NCBI GenBank assembly: GCA_001599755.1
Contig: BCHX01000001.1
Coordinates: forward strand, 434,001 to 498,000
Reading direction: 5' to 3'
DNA: 64,000 nucleotides
From: Gliomastix tumulicola
Lineage: Eukaryota > Ascomycota > Sordariomycetes > Hypocreales > Bionectriaceae
Position 1 is the first letter of the stretch. Every line of letters starts with the position of its first letter. This document shows, piece after piece, positions 47,001-57,915 of the stretch. The notes below the pieces were generated by a model. It was not told where the DNA came from. It saw only the letters and a list, made by a program, of their open reading frames with translations, and made no database searches. The translations under genes and the position numbers were made by a program.

Positions 47001-47430
47001 CAAGTCACCTGTCGGCAGGTTGAATCTGGGGTAAAGCTCTCATGTGGAACTGTGGATGGAAGGAGTCTTGTTGGAAACGTACCGGACCGGTGGAAGCGAG
47101 TGGATATAAGCACGATAGCGACTGAGTCCTTGAGTCAGTGGGGAAGAAGGTCTGCAAGCCCCGTGGGAGTCGGCGCAGCGTGGAGAAGTCGTTAACGGCC
47201 CGGTATTGGGCCAATGAGAACAGAGGCAGGGGCTGTGTGAACGGAGTCTGCTACAGTGGACAGGCGTCATCGGATCTGGCTTGGGCTCGATGCCCTCCGA
47301 TCAAGGAAGACAAAGGGAAGGGTGTCAACACCTCTTATATCGCACAACAGCGCTTTCACGATCACTATCTGAAGCTTTCTCTTTCATTCAACTTTGATCC
47401 GACCCCAAATTTCCTGTCAAGTCCCAAATT
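47001..47430. promoter_or_regulatory. Divergent MAL promoter with paired CGG sites
   Basis: This 430-bp shared promoter has two identical-spacing CGG-N2-CGG elements (47083-47090 and 47196-47203) and a CCAAT at 47211-47215 only 8 bp from the second. Additional single CGG triplets occur at 47013, 47171 and 47265. The sites are visible; their use by the adjacent Zn2Cys6 factor is inference. Confidence 0.5.
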
Positions 47431-49227
47431 ATGGGCTCCGTACCACTACCAGATGAGAGCTCGACAGGGCCGTGGTGGAAGGACGTCGTGGTGTATCAGG
47501 TGTATCCCGCCAGCTTCAAAGATTCGAATGGGGATGGCATTGGTGATATACCCGGTCTCATCGAGAAGCTTGATTATCTCAAAGACCTAGGCATTGACGT
47601 GGTCTGGCTCTCGCCTATGTACAAGAGTCCGCAGGTCGACATGGGTTATGACATCTCCGACTTTGAAGACATTCACGAGCCGTTTGGGAGCTTAGATGAC
47701 ATGGATCTGCTGATCAAAGGCTTGCACGAGAGGGGGCTTCGTCTGATCCTGGACCTTGTCATCAATCATACCTCGGATCAGCACGAGTGGTTCAAGGAAT
47801 CTCGGTCGTCCAGAGATCATCCAAAGCGCGACTGGTACATCTGGCGGCCGCCCACATACGACGATTCTGGTCAAAGACACCCTCCGAATAACTGGCGGGC
47901 CAGCTTTGGCGGCAGCGTATGGGAGTGGGACGAGCACACGCGGGAGTATTACCTTCACTACTTCTGCCCCGAGCAGCCCGATCTCAACTGGGACAACCCA
48001 GACGCGCGGAAGGCGATATACGACTCGGCAATACGCTTCTGGCTCGACAAGGGTGTCGATGGATTCCGCGTCGACACAGTCAACAAGTACAGCAAACCAG
48101 TCGAGTTCAAGGACGCCGAGATCACAGACCCAGACAGCCCCTGGCAGTACGCCTACCCGCTGTTCTGCAACGGACCACGGATGCACGAGTTCCTGAAGGA
48201 GATGAACAGCACAGCGATGGCGCCATACGGGGAGATAATGACGGTGGGAGAACTGCCCTGCACGCCCGATCCCAAAGAGATCCTGCGATACGTGAGCGCC
48301 AAGGAGAAGGAGCTCAACATGGTGTTCCATTTCGACATGATTTACCTGGGCATGGGGACAGTGCGCAAGTACATTCCGGAGCCCTTTGATCTCCTCGATT
48401 TCAAGAATGCGATTGGGAAGTGGCAGAGATTCGTCCAGGGCACGGACATGTGGACGACCGTCTTCGCCGAGAACCACGACAGCGCACGGAGTGTCTCGCG
48501 CTTCGCCTCGGATGCCGCTGAGCACCGCGAGGCGTCATCGAAGCTCATCGCGCTCATGCTGGCCACTCTGACCGGCACGCTGTTTATCTACCAGGGGCAG
48601 GAGATCGGCATGTCTAACATTCCACGGCACTGGCCGGTGGAGGAGTACAAAGATATCGAGACGCAGAACTTCTACCGGCGGATGGAGGCGGCCCAGACCA
48701 CTGGTGGTGGCGCTGCTGAGGAGATGGAGAAGGCGATGGACGGGATTGCGTACCTGGCTCGCGATCATGCTCGCACTCCGATGCAGTGGGACGATTCGGC
48801 AAATGCCGGCTTCTCGACGGGTCAGCCGTGGATGCGCGTCCACGATAACCATCAGGAAGTAAATGTCAAACGGCAGCAGGGAGACGAGCACAGCCCGTTG
48901 AGTTTCTGGAAACGGCTTCTGCCATTCCGCAAGGAGAACAAGAGCCTCTTCACGCACGGAGTGTTCGAAGAGTGCCATCATGAAAACAAAGCTGTGTTCT
49001 CATACACCAAAGCGCCCGATCGCACTGCTACTCGCGTGGGGGGCGGTAAAGACTTGGGTGGGAAGAAAGCCTTTGTTGTCCTCAACTTCTCAGCGGAAGA
49101 TCAGAATGTAGACTGGCCAGCGGATTCCAATGGAGGCGGAGCAGAGCTAGCGCTTTCTACTAAGGCATCAGCTGGCTCGAGCAATGTGCTGGCACCATAC
49201 GAAGGAAGGCTTTACTGGATCAGCTGA
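47431..49227 (+). CDS. Maltase / alpha-glucosidase, GH13
   Basis: A single exon of 598 residues with no signal peptide, so intracellular. The TIM-barrel starts at WWKDVVVYQVYPASF, and SNGDGIGDIPG is the GH13 calcium/loop region. The catalytic residues are visible: nucleophile Asp215 in GFRVDTVN, acid/base Glu274 in MTVGEL and stabiliser Asp350 in AENHDS. The residue after the nucleophile is Thr216. In yeast, Thr at this site goes with maltose (alpha-1,4) and Val with isomaltose (alpha-1,6), so maltase activity is favoured. Length matches yeast maltases (about 580-600). It hydrolyses imported maltose to glucose. It is divergent from, and probably controlled by, the neighbouring Zn2Cys6 gene. 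Confidence 0.95.
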   Translation: MGSVPLPDESSTGPWWKDVVVYQVYPASFKDSNGDGIGDIPGLIEKLDYLKDLGIDVVWLSPMYKSPQVDMGYDISDFEDIHEPFGSLDDMDLLIKGLHERGLRLILDLVINHTSDQHEWFKESRSSRDHPKRDWYIWRPPTYDDSGQRHPPNNWRASFGGSVWEWDEHTREYYLHYFCPEQPDLNWDNPDARKAIYDSAIRFWLDKGVDGFRVDTVNKYSKPVEFKDAEITDPDSPWQYAYPLFCNGPRMHEFLKEMNSTAMAPYGEIMTVGELPCTPDPKEILRYVSAKEKELNMVFHFDMIYLGMGTVRKYIPEPFDLLDFKNAIGKWQRFVQGTDMWTTVFAENHDSARSVSRFASDAAEHREASSKLIALMLATLTGTLFIYQGQEIGMSNIPRHWPVEEYKDIETQNFYRRMEAAQTTGGGAAEEMEKAMDGIAYLARDHARTPMQWDDSANAGFSTGQPWMRVHDNHQEVNVKRQQGDEHSPLSFWKRLLPFRKENKSLFTHGVFEECHHENKAVFSYTKAPDRTATRVGGGKDLGGKKAFVVLNFSAEDQNVDWPADSNGGGAELALSTKASAGSSNVLAPYEGRLYWIS

Positions 49228-50286
49228 ATTGGCATCGATGTAGGCACCCTTAGATGTGGTTAGTTCCGAGTTCCGAGCCCGCCTGAGACACGGTTTCTTA
49301 TCATCTAATACAAATCAGCATTCCGATCCCCGGGCCATGTTGCATACAAATCGCCTTCCCACCCGTTCCACCCCGTAAGATATCGGCGTCGCCGGCCAGC
49401 GCAGCCTCATACCAACGCCCATAGACCCGGGTAGCGCCGCCAGCGGCCCGGAGCTTGGGCCAGTTAGATCTCGAAATCCCGAGCGTTTGGGCTCCGTAGT
49501 ATGAAATGGCCTGACAAGCCTGCCTGATCGTAATTAGGGGTGCCTAATCTGACGAATGGTGGCGTTGGGAATGTGGGCTTAACTATGGCATGGCCCCCTG
49601 GGCCTAGATCCTCTTCCAGCTATAATGAATTTGACCAGATAACCGTTTTGGATCTCACCGTACTTTCAGAGAGCCAGGAACGCTTCTACAGTGGACAGAA
49701 ATCCTTTTTAGAAGAGGGGGGAAAGGGGGCATCTGCCCATAATGGACTAAAGCGGGTGGAGATGGACGGGCATGTTCGAAGCTGACAGACCGGGGGCAGC
49801 GGCATATTACAACTATCGTGCATATGGCATATTGAATTTTCCAGCCAATTATCCGCTCAAGCTCACTTGTTGGAGGGTCGATAACGGGGCCTCATAGGGC
49901 TTAGACCGTTCCTGCGTGAGCGTAACGGTCTCCTGGCGCAGGCTCCGCGATGCCCATTTCGATCATCGACCCTGCATCAAGGCAGCTGAAACATGAATTT
50001 CAATTCTCAGCTGTCTCGTCGAGGAAGCTTGGACGATAAGGCCAGGTCGGGTAGTCAAAGTAAGCTCTCGCCGTTCAGACAGAGACAAGGTGCGTCACTC
50101 GGTTACATATAGATAGGGGCAACACTGCGCGTCATTGGAGGGCATCGGACGTAATTATAAGATGGCAAGGTTCCCAGATGTTCTTGAGATGCTTCATCCT
50201 GATTATCTTCTGGCTTTCTACAAATAACAAGCATTGAGCAGCAAGGAAGCCTCTACGTCACCCACAATACACCAACCTGCCCCAAA
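49228..50286. other. Intergenic, maltase 3' end to acyl-CoA-oxidase-like promoter
   Basis: A 1059-bp gap. The frame 49540-49785 has no recognisable features. The last 100 bp look like a short leader with an A/C-rich sequence before the ATG at 50287. Nothing else was supported. Confidence 0.45.
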
Positions 50287-52294
50287 ATGACGGAGTCCAC
50301 GTCCCCTTCCACAGATATTCTCAAGAACCCTCTATGGGCTGCCGGGGCATATCCTGAAAATGGATCCCCGGAAGAAAGAATCGCTACCTCATACGCACGA
50401 GCTGTCACGCTAGCCCACCATGTCAATATGTCCGTCGAGGATATTACGAAACTCACGCCGAAGTTCTGGAAGTTTCACACGGATCGTAAGCTCCTATCCC
50501 AAAGAGTTCACCAATACCTAATATGAGAAACTGATATTTGTGTGAAGTCGTTATTACTGCGGACTCGGCAGTCTCGACCATCTTGACTATCCACTGGAAT
50601 CTCTGCATGGGCACCATTGCCTCATATCCAGATCCTCATCCAGCCCTGGCCTCCATCCTCGACGAGCTTCAAAGATTCGAGTCGGTTGGGGAGTTCATGC
50701 TAACAGAAGTCGGACATGGTCTGGACGCCCGGAATATTGAGACGACGGCCACCCTGAATGAAGATGGGTCTTTTGATCTGCACACGCCAACCTCTAGCGC
50801 AGCTAAGATTATGCCACCGACCACACCGCATGCCAAGATGCCGCGCCTCGCTGTTGTCTTCGCCCAACTCATAGCGAACGGAGAGAAGCGAGGAATCCGG
50901 CCGTTCATCGTCCGTATCAACACAGCCGACGCCATGGCTCCCGGTGTCGTCTCGCGGATTCTGCCCCAGCGCCCTGGCGCCAAGATGGTCGACCATGCCG
51001 TCACGACTTTCCACCACGTGCAGCTGGAATCCTGGGCACTGCTAGGTGGTCTTGACGCGTCGGAGGATACGCGCAAGGACTTCTTCCGGCATATTCACCG
51101 CGTGACAGTGGGGACTCTCTCGCTGTCCATGACACACATCCCTGTTCTCCGTCTGTCAGCATACATCTTGGGGAGATACAGCCAGCGGAGAAAAGTGGCA
51201 GGCGTCACACCCACAGAACGCATACCCATCATCAGCTTTTCGACCCAGTACACACCCATCATCACAGCCCTCACTTTTGCTTCCGTCCTCGAGGCATTCT
51301 CCAGGGAACTTTGCCAGACCTTCGCGACAAAAGAGCCCCGAGTGCGCTCTGGACTTGCGTGTGTCTTCAAGCAACTGGCCTCGTCGGCTGGCGAAGGACT
51401 AACTAGCCAGATGATTGATAGATGTGGCTGGCAGGGCTTGTATTCTCACAATCAGATCATTGAGTTGGCTCTAAGCGTGCGGGGGAACTCGATTGCAGAA
51501 GGCGATCGTCTGGTTCTGAGCATTCGTAAGTATTCTTTCCCTGACTACCTCGTGATATATAACGCTCATACTCTTTAGGTCTCGTCTCGGAGTTACTTCT
51601 GAACCGATATCAGCTGCCCAAGGCCCGCAACCCCAAAAGCCTCCTAGCACAACATGAAGCCTCCTTGTGGAAGGAAGCATCAATGACATCGAAGAAGATC
51701 ATGATAAAGCCCGGCAGCAACCGAAATGAAGCCTTCAACAGCCTGATCCTCCCCCGATGCAGCGACCTCGTCCAGGCGATCGGGCAACGAATGGCCTACG
51801 AAGCCGCCGAGGCATCCGGCGCCGTGTCCCCGGAGATGTTGAAACTTTTCGAAGCAGCATGCATGATGGAGGATCCTGCGTGGTATGTGCAGCACAAGAA
51901 AATGTCGACGAGCGCCATCCACAGACTTCACGCCGAAGCCGTCGGCGCGCTTCTCCCCAAGCTGGATGCCATGCTGCAGGAGACTCAGGCGGCCCCCTGG
52001 GCTACGGCGCCGATTCTCAGGGAGCAAGATTGGGAAGACTTCCTTGGCGGTTTGCCGTCCTTCTCGAGCGGGGATAGTACGCCCGTACCGCCCCCGAGTG
52101 GGCGCAGTACACCTGGGTCTGACACCACTCTTCAGGAAGAATGGGATGGGGCGAAGCAGGATGTCAAGGTGATAGCCGAGCACCATCAGGTCACTACCGA
52201 CAAGGAACAGAAGAAGAGTCGCGCAAGTCTCAAGTTCGACAGAGACATGTCGATCCTCAGAAGGTGGAAGTCGATATTCAACGTGGCTCACTAG
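50287..52294 (+). CDS. Acyl-CoA oxidase-like flavoprotein
   Basis: Three exons (50287-50485, 50548-51525, 51579-52294) give 630 residues. Features match the acyl-CoA oxidase fold: an N-terminal helical segment (SPEERIATSYARAVTLA), the FAD-contacting middle TEVGHGLDARNIETTATLN, FDLHTPTSSAAKIMPPT, and RPFIVRINTADAMAPGV. A C-terminal helical half follows with YSQRRKVAG and PIISFSTQYTPIITAL. Such enzymes make the first double bond of beta-oxidation and give H2O2. The C-terminus NVAH is not a peroxisomal PTS1 and no PTS2 is visible, so the location is unclear. Many fungal genomes carry such divergent ACOX-like copies outside core beta-oxidation, some in secondary-metabolite loci. The Glu expected as catalytic base was not pinned down by eye. 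Confidence 0.82.
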
Positions 52295-52604
52295 CTTTAT
52301 GTCAGCCCAGCATATGTCAAATGCCGCCCCAGATCGCTTTATAGAATGAGGGTACGAGAACAATTACCTTCAATAGACATACATTTTGCCATCATTGATG
52401 TCCGCCAATTAAATCGTTCATCCCACCTCCAAATCAGTCCCCTGCATGAGTGGCTGAATTCTCACGTGACTCTACATACCCATGCAGGCAGTCAGCCTAA
52501 GGGCATTCTCAGCTTTCAGCTTCAAACCCCGCAGCAATTTCAGACGCGACACCGCCTGCATCCCGACGACACATGACGAGACCGAGAAGCCCCGGAGACT
52601 GGAG
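52295..52604. promoter_or_regulatory. Short tandem intergenic region before the NACHT gene
   Basis: A 310-bp gap between tandem genes. The NACHT frame is open upstream to an alternative ATG at 52482, so part of this may be coding if that start is used. No motif was assigned. Confidence 0.4.
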
Positions 52605-55419
52605 ATGACTTCTCTGGATCTTTTCCATACCGCCAATGCAGTGGTGAAGTTTGTCGACTTCGGGCAGCGCCTCTTCTCAGACACATGGCACATTTACCGT
52701 GCCGAGTCGGGCGAGACGGTCACCCAGTCGAATTTATCCGCCATCTCCCTCGATCTCGCACAGCTGTCTGGAATTCTCAAGAAGGCTATTGAAGCGAATG
52801 GCGACGGCGGAAAAGAAGCAGATGACTCGTTGATTCTCTCGTGCAACGAATGCGTTGCTCTCGAGGCGGAGGTTCAAAGGGTCCTCCAGAGAATCGGTCC
52901 TGCGTTCCGCCATCAACCTTCTTCGCGAGGGACGGGAGACAATGCGGTCTTTTCGTGGGATGTGAACTCGCCGTCATTTGGAGAGGCCTTCCGAGCAGCT
53001 CTGCAGAGCTGGTGGAGAGAAGATGACATCGAGCAACTTCGTGGCCGCCTTTCCGTCGCTTGCAGCAGGGTCCTGGCTACACTAACGACCGGTATTTGGT
53101 GAGTCTATCTACCCGCGCAGTCTTTGGTGGATTGTGCTAACTGGGGCACTTGGTAGGGTCGATTCGCTCAAAAACAAGCAAAGAGACAAGGATGTCAGCG
53201 AAAAGCTGGACACCATGATGGCAATCCTCCTTGAAAACCTCAATGTGTCCGCTCGCTCTGGACCAATGTCCGACGAAGATGGGAACACGACATCTGTTCG
53301 ACAGCAGCGCAGTGTTCGGCACGAGGTCACGGAGGTGTCTCTGAACGAATCACATCTCTTTGGCAAGATCAGGAATCACATCTGGAATAAGCAATGGACG
53401 CCCGATCCTTCGCTGCTCGCTTCTTTCCCCAAGCAGACCAATGTGACGAGGGAAGGACTGCTCGATTTCATCGCGGACACCCTACGGTTTCCTTCCATGG
53501 ATGACCGCGAGCATGCCATCTCTCGGCCTTTCGAGCTGACTTATGACTGGGTCTTTGATCTTGATCCGCCAAAATCTGACAAAGGGTTTCCAATGTGGTC
53601 GAGCCTTCCGACATGGTTGGAGAACAAGGATGCCGCACCTTACTGGATCACGGGCAAGCCTGGCTCCGGCAAGTCGACGATGATGAAGTTCATAACGGAC
53701 AATCCGGCACTGGACAAGCATCTCCAACACTGGTCAGGAGGTAGGCCAGTCTACAAGATCAGATACTACGCATGGAAGCCTGGCCAAGAGCTAGACAAGT
53801 CCAAAGACGGTCTGATGCGCACCTTGATGCACCAAATGATCACTGCCGATCCTGAACTCACGCCTCACTTGTTTCCGAGGCGATGGACGCTCTTCCATAT
53901 GACCCGCAACCTCAAGCGGGACTTTTTCCCATCGTGGACTACATGGGAACTTGAGGAATCGATGAGTCGTCTGTTCGATCACGCCGAAGGGAGTTCTTGC
54001 AGGCTCATTCTCATGATCGATGGCCTGGACGAGTTTGACGTGGCGCCTGCCGATATCTGTGCCATGATAAAGCGCATTGCATCTCATGAGTGTATCAAAG
54101 TCTGCGTCGCAAGTCGTCCCTGGCCTCAGTTCAGCGACACATTTGCGAACAGCCCACGGTTACAGATGCACCTTCTCACACGCCGGGATATTCTCACCTT
54201 TGTGGACGGACACTTTCGGGGGGAACTCGCCTTTCAGCAGATCAACAAGGTCTACTCCAACGGCGGGGACAGACTCCTCGGGGAGCTGGTCGAAAAGTCA
54301 CAGGGCGTCTTCCTCTGGATTGCGCTCGTGACTCTGACGCTTCTCGAGGCGCTCGTCGAAGGCGCGAGTCTGTCGGAGCTCCAGAGGATCCTCGACTCCA
54401 TGCCGAGCGAGGTCGAGACGCTGTACGACGCCATCTTCTCAACGATCCCGCCGCGCTTGCATCCGAGCACGTCCGTCATCCTTCAGCTCTGCGCAGCACC
54501 ACTCAACCCGCTGCATTGGGCCACCTTTTGGTTGGCGGATGAACTGAGGGAAAAGTCGATCACGCCTGCATTGGCACGAGCCGACTTTGAGCCCCTTGCC
54601 GCCGAGGCGGCTTTTCGACGAAGACTCAGTGCTCGCACAAGAGGGATCTTGGAGATAGTCGATCACAATGGGACTGTGGTGTATCTTCACCGCACAGCGT
54701 CAGAATGGCTGAAGCTGCCTCGGGTCTGGCGGCAGGTGAAATCTTGGAGTCCCCCGAACTTCGATCCGAATTACTGTCTGGCGGGCGCCGAGACCATTTT
54801 AATAGGCTGGGAGGATAGGAAATCGGACAACCTATGGAACAGGACGAAGAGAGCCCTGACATATGCATCTCAGGTCGACCAAGGTCTGACGTCGGATGAA
54901 GCTGTCACCGCCGTCCTGGACCAACTAGATTCCAACGTCAGGACAACGCCCGCGCCTATATCCGCCCCGGAGATGAAGAAGTTCAGCGTCCCCGAACTAG
55001 CAGTGCAGTTTGCCATCCTCCCTTACGTCCGCCACAAGCTCGCAGAGAACCCCCACCAGTTCTCTACCCAGCCAGGCATCGAAATGCCGTGGCTGGAACA
55101 GGCCGTGATGGCACCCGCCGTCAACGGAGCCAGCCAGAAGAGCTGGTGGGGCTTTTCCGAGACAAATATGCAGCAGAGGCTGCAGGTGATCGAAACGCTG
55201 GTGCTCCACGGAGTACGTGTGAAAGGGCTGGCACTACGGGTCGAGGCCAACAGGACGCGCGGGCCGACTTTTGCCAAGGAAGCCTTGAAGCTTCTTGAGG
55301 GAGGACACCGACAAGACCCTGCTGCGCGAGACCCTGTTTCGCAGCAGGATCCTGTTCCAAAGAGGCGGAGGGTAAGGGATTACTTCAAGTTCGGGCTCGG
55401 AAGGCGACGCGGACACTGA
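52605..55419 (+). CDS. NACHT NLR-like protein
   Basis: Two exons (52605-53098 and 53157-55419) give 918 residues. I chose the ATG at 52605 because MTSLDLFHTANAVVKFVDFG begins like the helical N-terminal domains of fungal NLRs; an in-frame ATG at 52482 would add 41 residues of low quality. The NACHT core has P-loop GKPGSGKST near residue 330, Walker B LILMIDGLDEFD near 447, and KVCVASRPWPQFSDTF for sensor 1. A winged-helix-like region (LGELVEKSQGVFLWIALVT) follows. The C-terminal half resembles the DUF7791 helical region; there are no WD40, TPR or ankyrin repeats. The last 30 residues are short DP-repeats and a basic, nuclear-signal-like patch (PKRRRVRDYFKFGLGRRRGH). The motifs are intact, so it is a likely signalling ATPase of recognition or cell death. 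Confidence 0.9.
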
Positions 55420-55780
55420 GGCTGCGGGAGGAGCCCGAATCGAGCTCGGCTAGCGACGAGAATGCCCGAGGTCCTTACAACATAAAGGATGTGATGTGTG
55501 CTGGAGGAAGAATCAAGTTTTTTTTTTCTTGCCCAGGATTGACCAACCGATGCAGACCTTTCGATCCCACCGGCCGGTTCGTCGTTGCAAGTACATGTAC
55601 GGAGTATGTATATATATATAGAGTCAATAACACAAGACTGACTTAGGAACAATGATATTTACTATCATCCTATGGGGTATTATAATACGGTCTTCCACCT
55701 TGAAACTCTCATGTCCGAGAGCTGAGTCTCCCAATCAAAAGGAGGACATCCATCGCCGTTCCGGCCGGCCATTAGTTTAG
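55420..55780. terminator. Convergent 3' region, NACHT / NSS genes
   Basis: A 361-bp gap between converging stops. It contains a run of ten T (55518-55527) and a (TA)6 tract at 55609-55620. Both 3' ends should lie here. Confidence 0.4.
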
Positions 55781-57915
55781 TTAGTACTTAGGGGACGGCT
55801 CGTAAGGATGCTTAGGCTCCTGCGTCACGACCTCGGAGCTGCCGTTGATGATGTCGGACCCGCCGGCCTCGAGCCCCGTGTCGCTGATGACGGGCGTCTC
55901 GCCGATGGTGTACTGGGGCATGACGTCGTACTTGCCCTCGCCGCGGCGGACCTCGGGGATGAGGAAGTCGGCGAAGCGCGGGAACATGTAGAGGCCGACG
56001 ATGAAGACCACGACGACGTGCATGAGGGCGAAGCCGTAGACGTAGGCCGGGTCCTCGAAGTAGCGGGTCTCCTCGTTCATGAACTTGGGGTAGACGAAGG
56101 TGAAGACGAGGCCGACGGCCGGGGCGGTGATGTACTTGAGGGTGATGGGCCAGAACCAGTGGATCCTCCAGTTGTTTCCGCTGACGATCGCCCGGTTGAA
56201 GTCGCGCCTGAGTTGGTTGCCCTGGAGTATAGAGTGGTTAGTAGGAGGGAGAGACACTGACACGAGGGAGTGCGGGCGGGAGTGAGGTTTGCAGGAGTAG
56301 GTAGTGCGGGAATGGATGGATTGTGACTTACAGAGTAGAAGGCGTTGTACCAGAAGCGGCTGAGAATGGTGTTCTTGCCCCAGAAGCTAGGAGCCTCGAC
56401 GGTAGGGACCTTGCCAATAAAGGTAGAGGCAACGGTGGTGACGATGAAGATGCCGAAGGCAGTGCCGGCACCAGCCTCAGCGTTGACGAGGTGAGCGACG
56501 AGCAGACCAACAATGTGCGCAGCGACGTAGCCGCCGTTGTAGAGGGAGTAGCTGATCCAGCCGACCTGGTCGATGGGGTCTCTCCAGCGGTAGAGGGTGG
56601 TGGCGAAGAAGGTCTCGCACCAGACGGTGAAGAAGAGGGCGAGATCGTTGACGAACATGTCGACGGCGTCGAGCAGGTTGAAGCCGACGTTGGTGCAGTA
56701 GAGGAGGCTGATGAGGTAGCCGCCGATGACGGTGATGGTGGCAACAACCCAGCGGGGGACACGCTTTCCCCAGTCAGTGTCGCAGATCATGGTGACGAGG
56801 ACCTCGAAGAGGGCGAAGACACAGGTCAGACCGAGGACGACGAGGGTGAGGAAGAAGAGGACGGAGAAGAAGTTGGAGCCGGGCATCTCGGCAAGAGCCC
56901 GCGGGTAGTAGAAGAAGCCGGAGCTGAAGGTGGACAGGCGACCGGTCTCCTCGAGGCTGAGGCCCAGGTACCCGACGATGCCCATGACGGCCAGGGCGGA
57001 GATGACCTCGATGGCCGAGTTGGAGCAGGCGATGATGAAGGCGTCCTGCACGGCGTTGGAGTACTTGGAGCTGTACGAGGCGTACGAGGTGAAGTACCCG
57101 AAGCCGACACCGATGGAGAAGAACATCTGACCAAAGGCGTCCTGCCAGACGCCGGGGCCCTCGAGAGACTCGGAGCGCCACGTGCCGAGGTAGAGCTTGA
57201 AGCCGTCGGAGGCGTTGGGGAGCGACAGCGAGCGGACGGCGAGGATGAAGATCATGACGAGGGGCAGGGCCATGGTGATGTAGATGACACGGCCCGTGAG
57301 GCCGACGCCCTTGAACATGCAGGCCCAGGTGACAGCCCAGATCATCAGACTCCAGAGCGCCGTCTCGCTGACCAGCTTCATGGCGCCGTACGACTTCATG
57401 GATCCGTCCTCGCCCTCGGCGAAGATGGGCTTGACGATCTCGTCGAAGAAGAACTCGGTCGTGTCCTTGCCCTTCCACGGCAGAGGGCTCTTGAAGGACT
57501 GGCGGAAGTAGTTCATGGCGTAGGCCAGGATGGGCACGTAGTAGCCGCCGACGGAGAAGCCATTGAAGACGGTCGCGAAACCGACACCCTTGGCACGGTG
57601 GTTGTTGGAGTGCCAGGCGCCGACGCAGCCGGCACGGTAGGTCTGGCCGAGGCAGATCTCGAGGAGCAGGATGGGGATGCCGATCAGGAAGAGGCCGCAG
57701 AAGTACGGGATGAAGAACTGGAGGCCGTAGTTGTTGTACACGACGGACGGGAATCGGAGCAGGTTGCCGAGACCGACAGCACCGCCCATGGCGCACAGAA
57801 CGAACTGGGCACGGGAGTTGAAGTTGTCACGGCCATCCTCGTCCTTTTTGGCGTCAGGCGCCACCTTGAGCCAGAGCTTCCTGGCGAGGCTCTGCTGAGG
57901 GGCAGCGTCAGCCAT
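55781..57915 (-). CDS. Neurotransmitter:sodium symporter (NSS/SLC6) family transporter
   Basis: Two exons (57915-56332 and 56221-55781, intron 110 bp) give 674 residues. About twelve membrane helices are visible. TM1 is GGAVGLGNLLRFPSVVYNN, the unwound sodium/substrate helix; animal members have W where this has L. TM6 shows QMFFSIGVGFGYFTSYASY and TM8 ALFEVLVTMICD. The N-terminus is short and Lys-rich, and the C-terminal 80 residues are an acidic cytosolic tail. The fold couples amino-acid-like substrate uptake to sodium, so it probably sits in the plasma membrane. Fungal members are few and little studied. The strongly biased codons give a long open frame on the other strand, which is not a gene. 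Confidence 0.92.
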
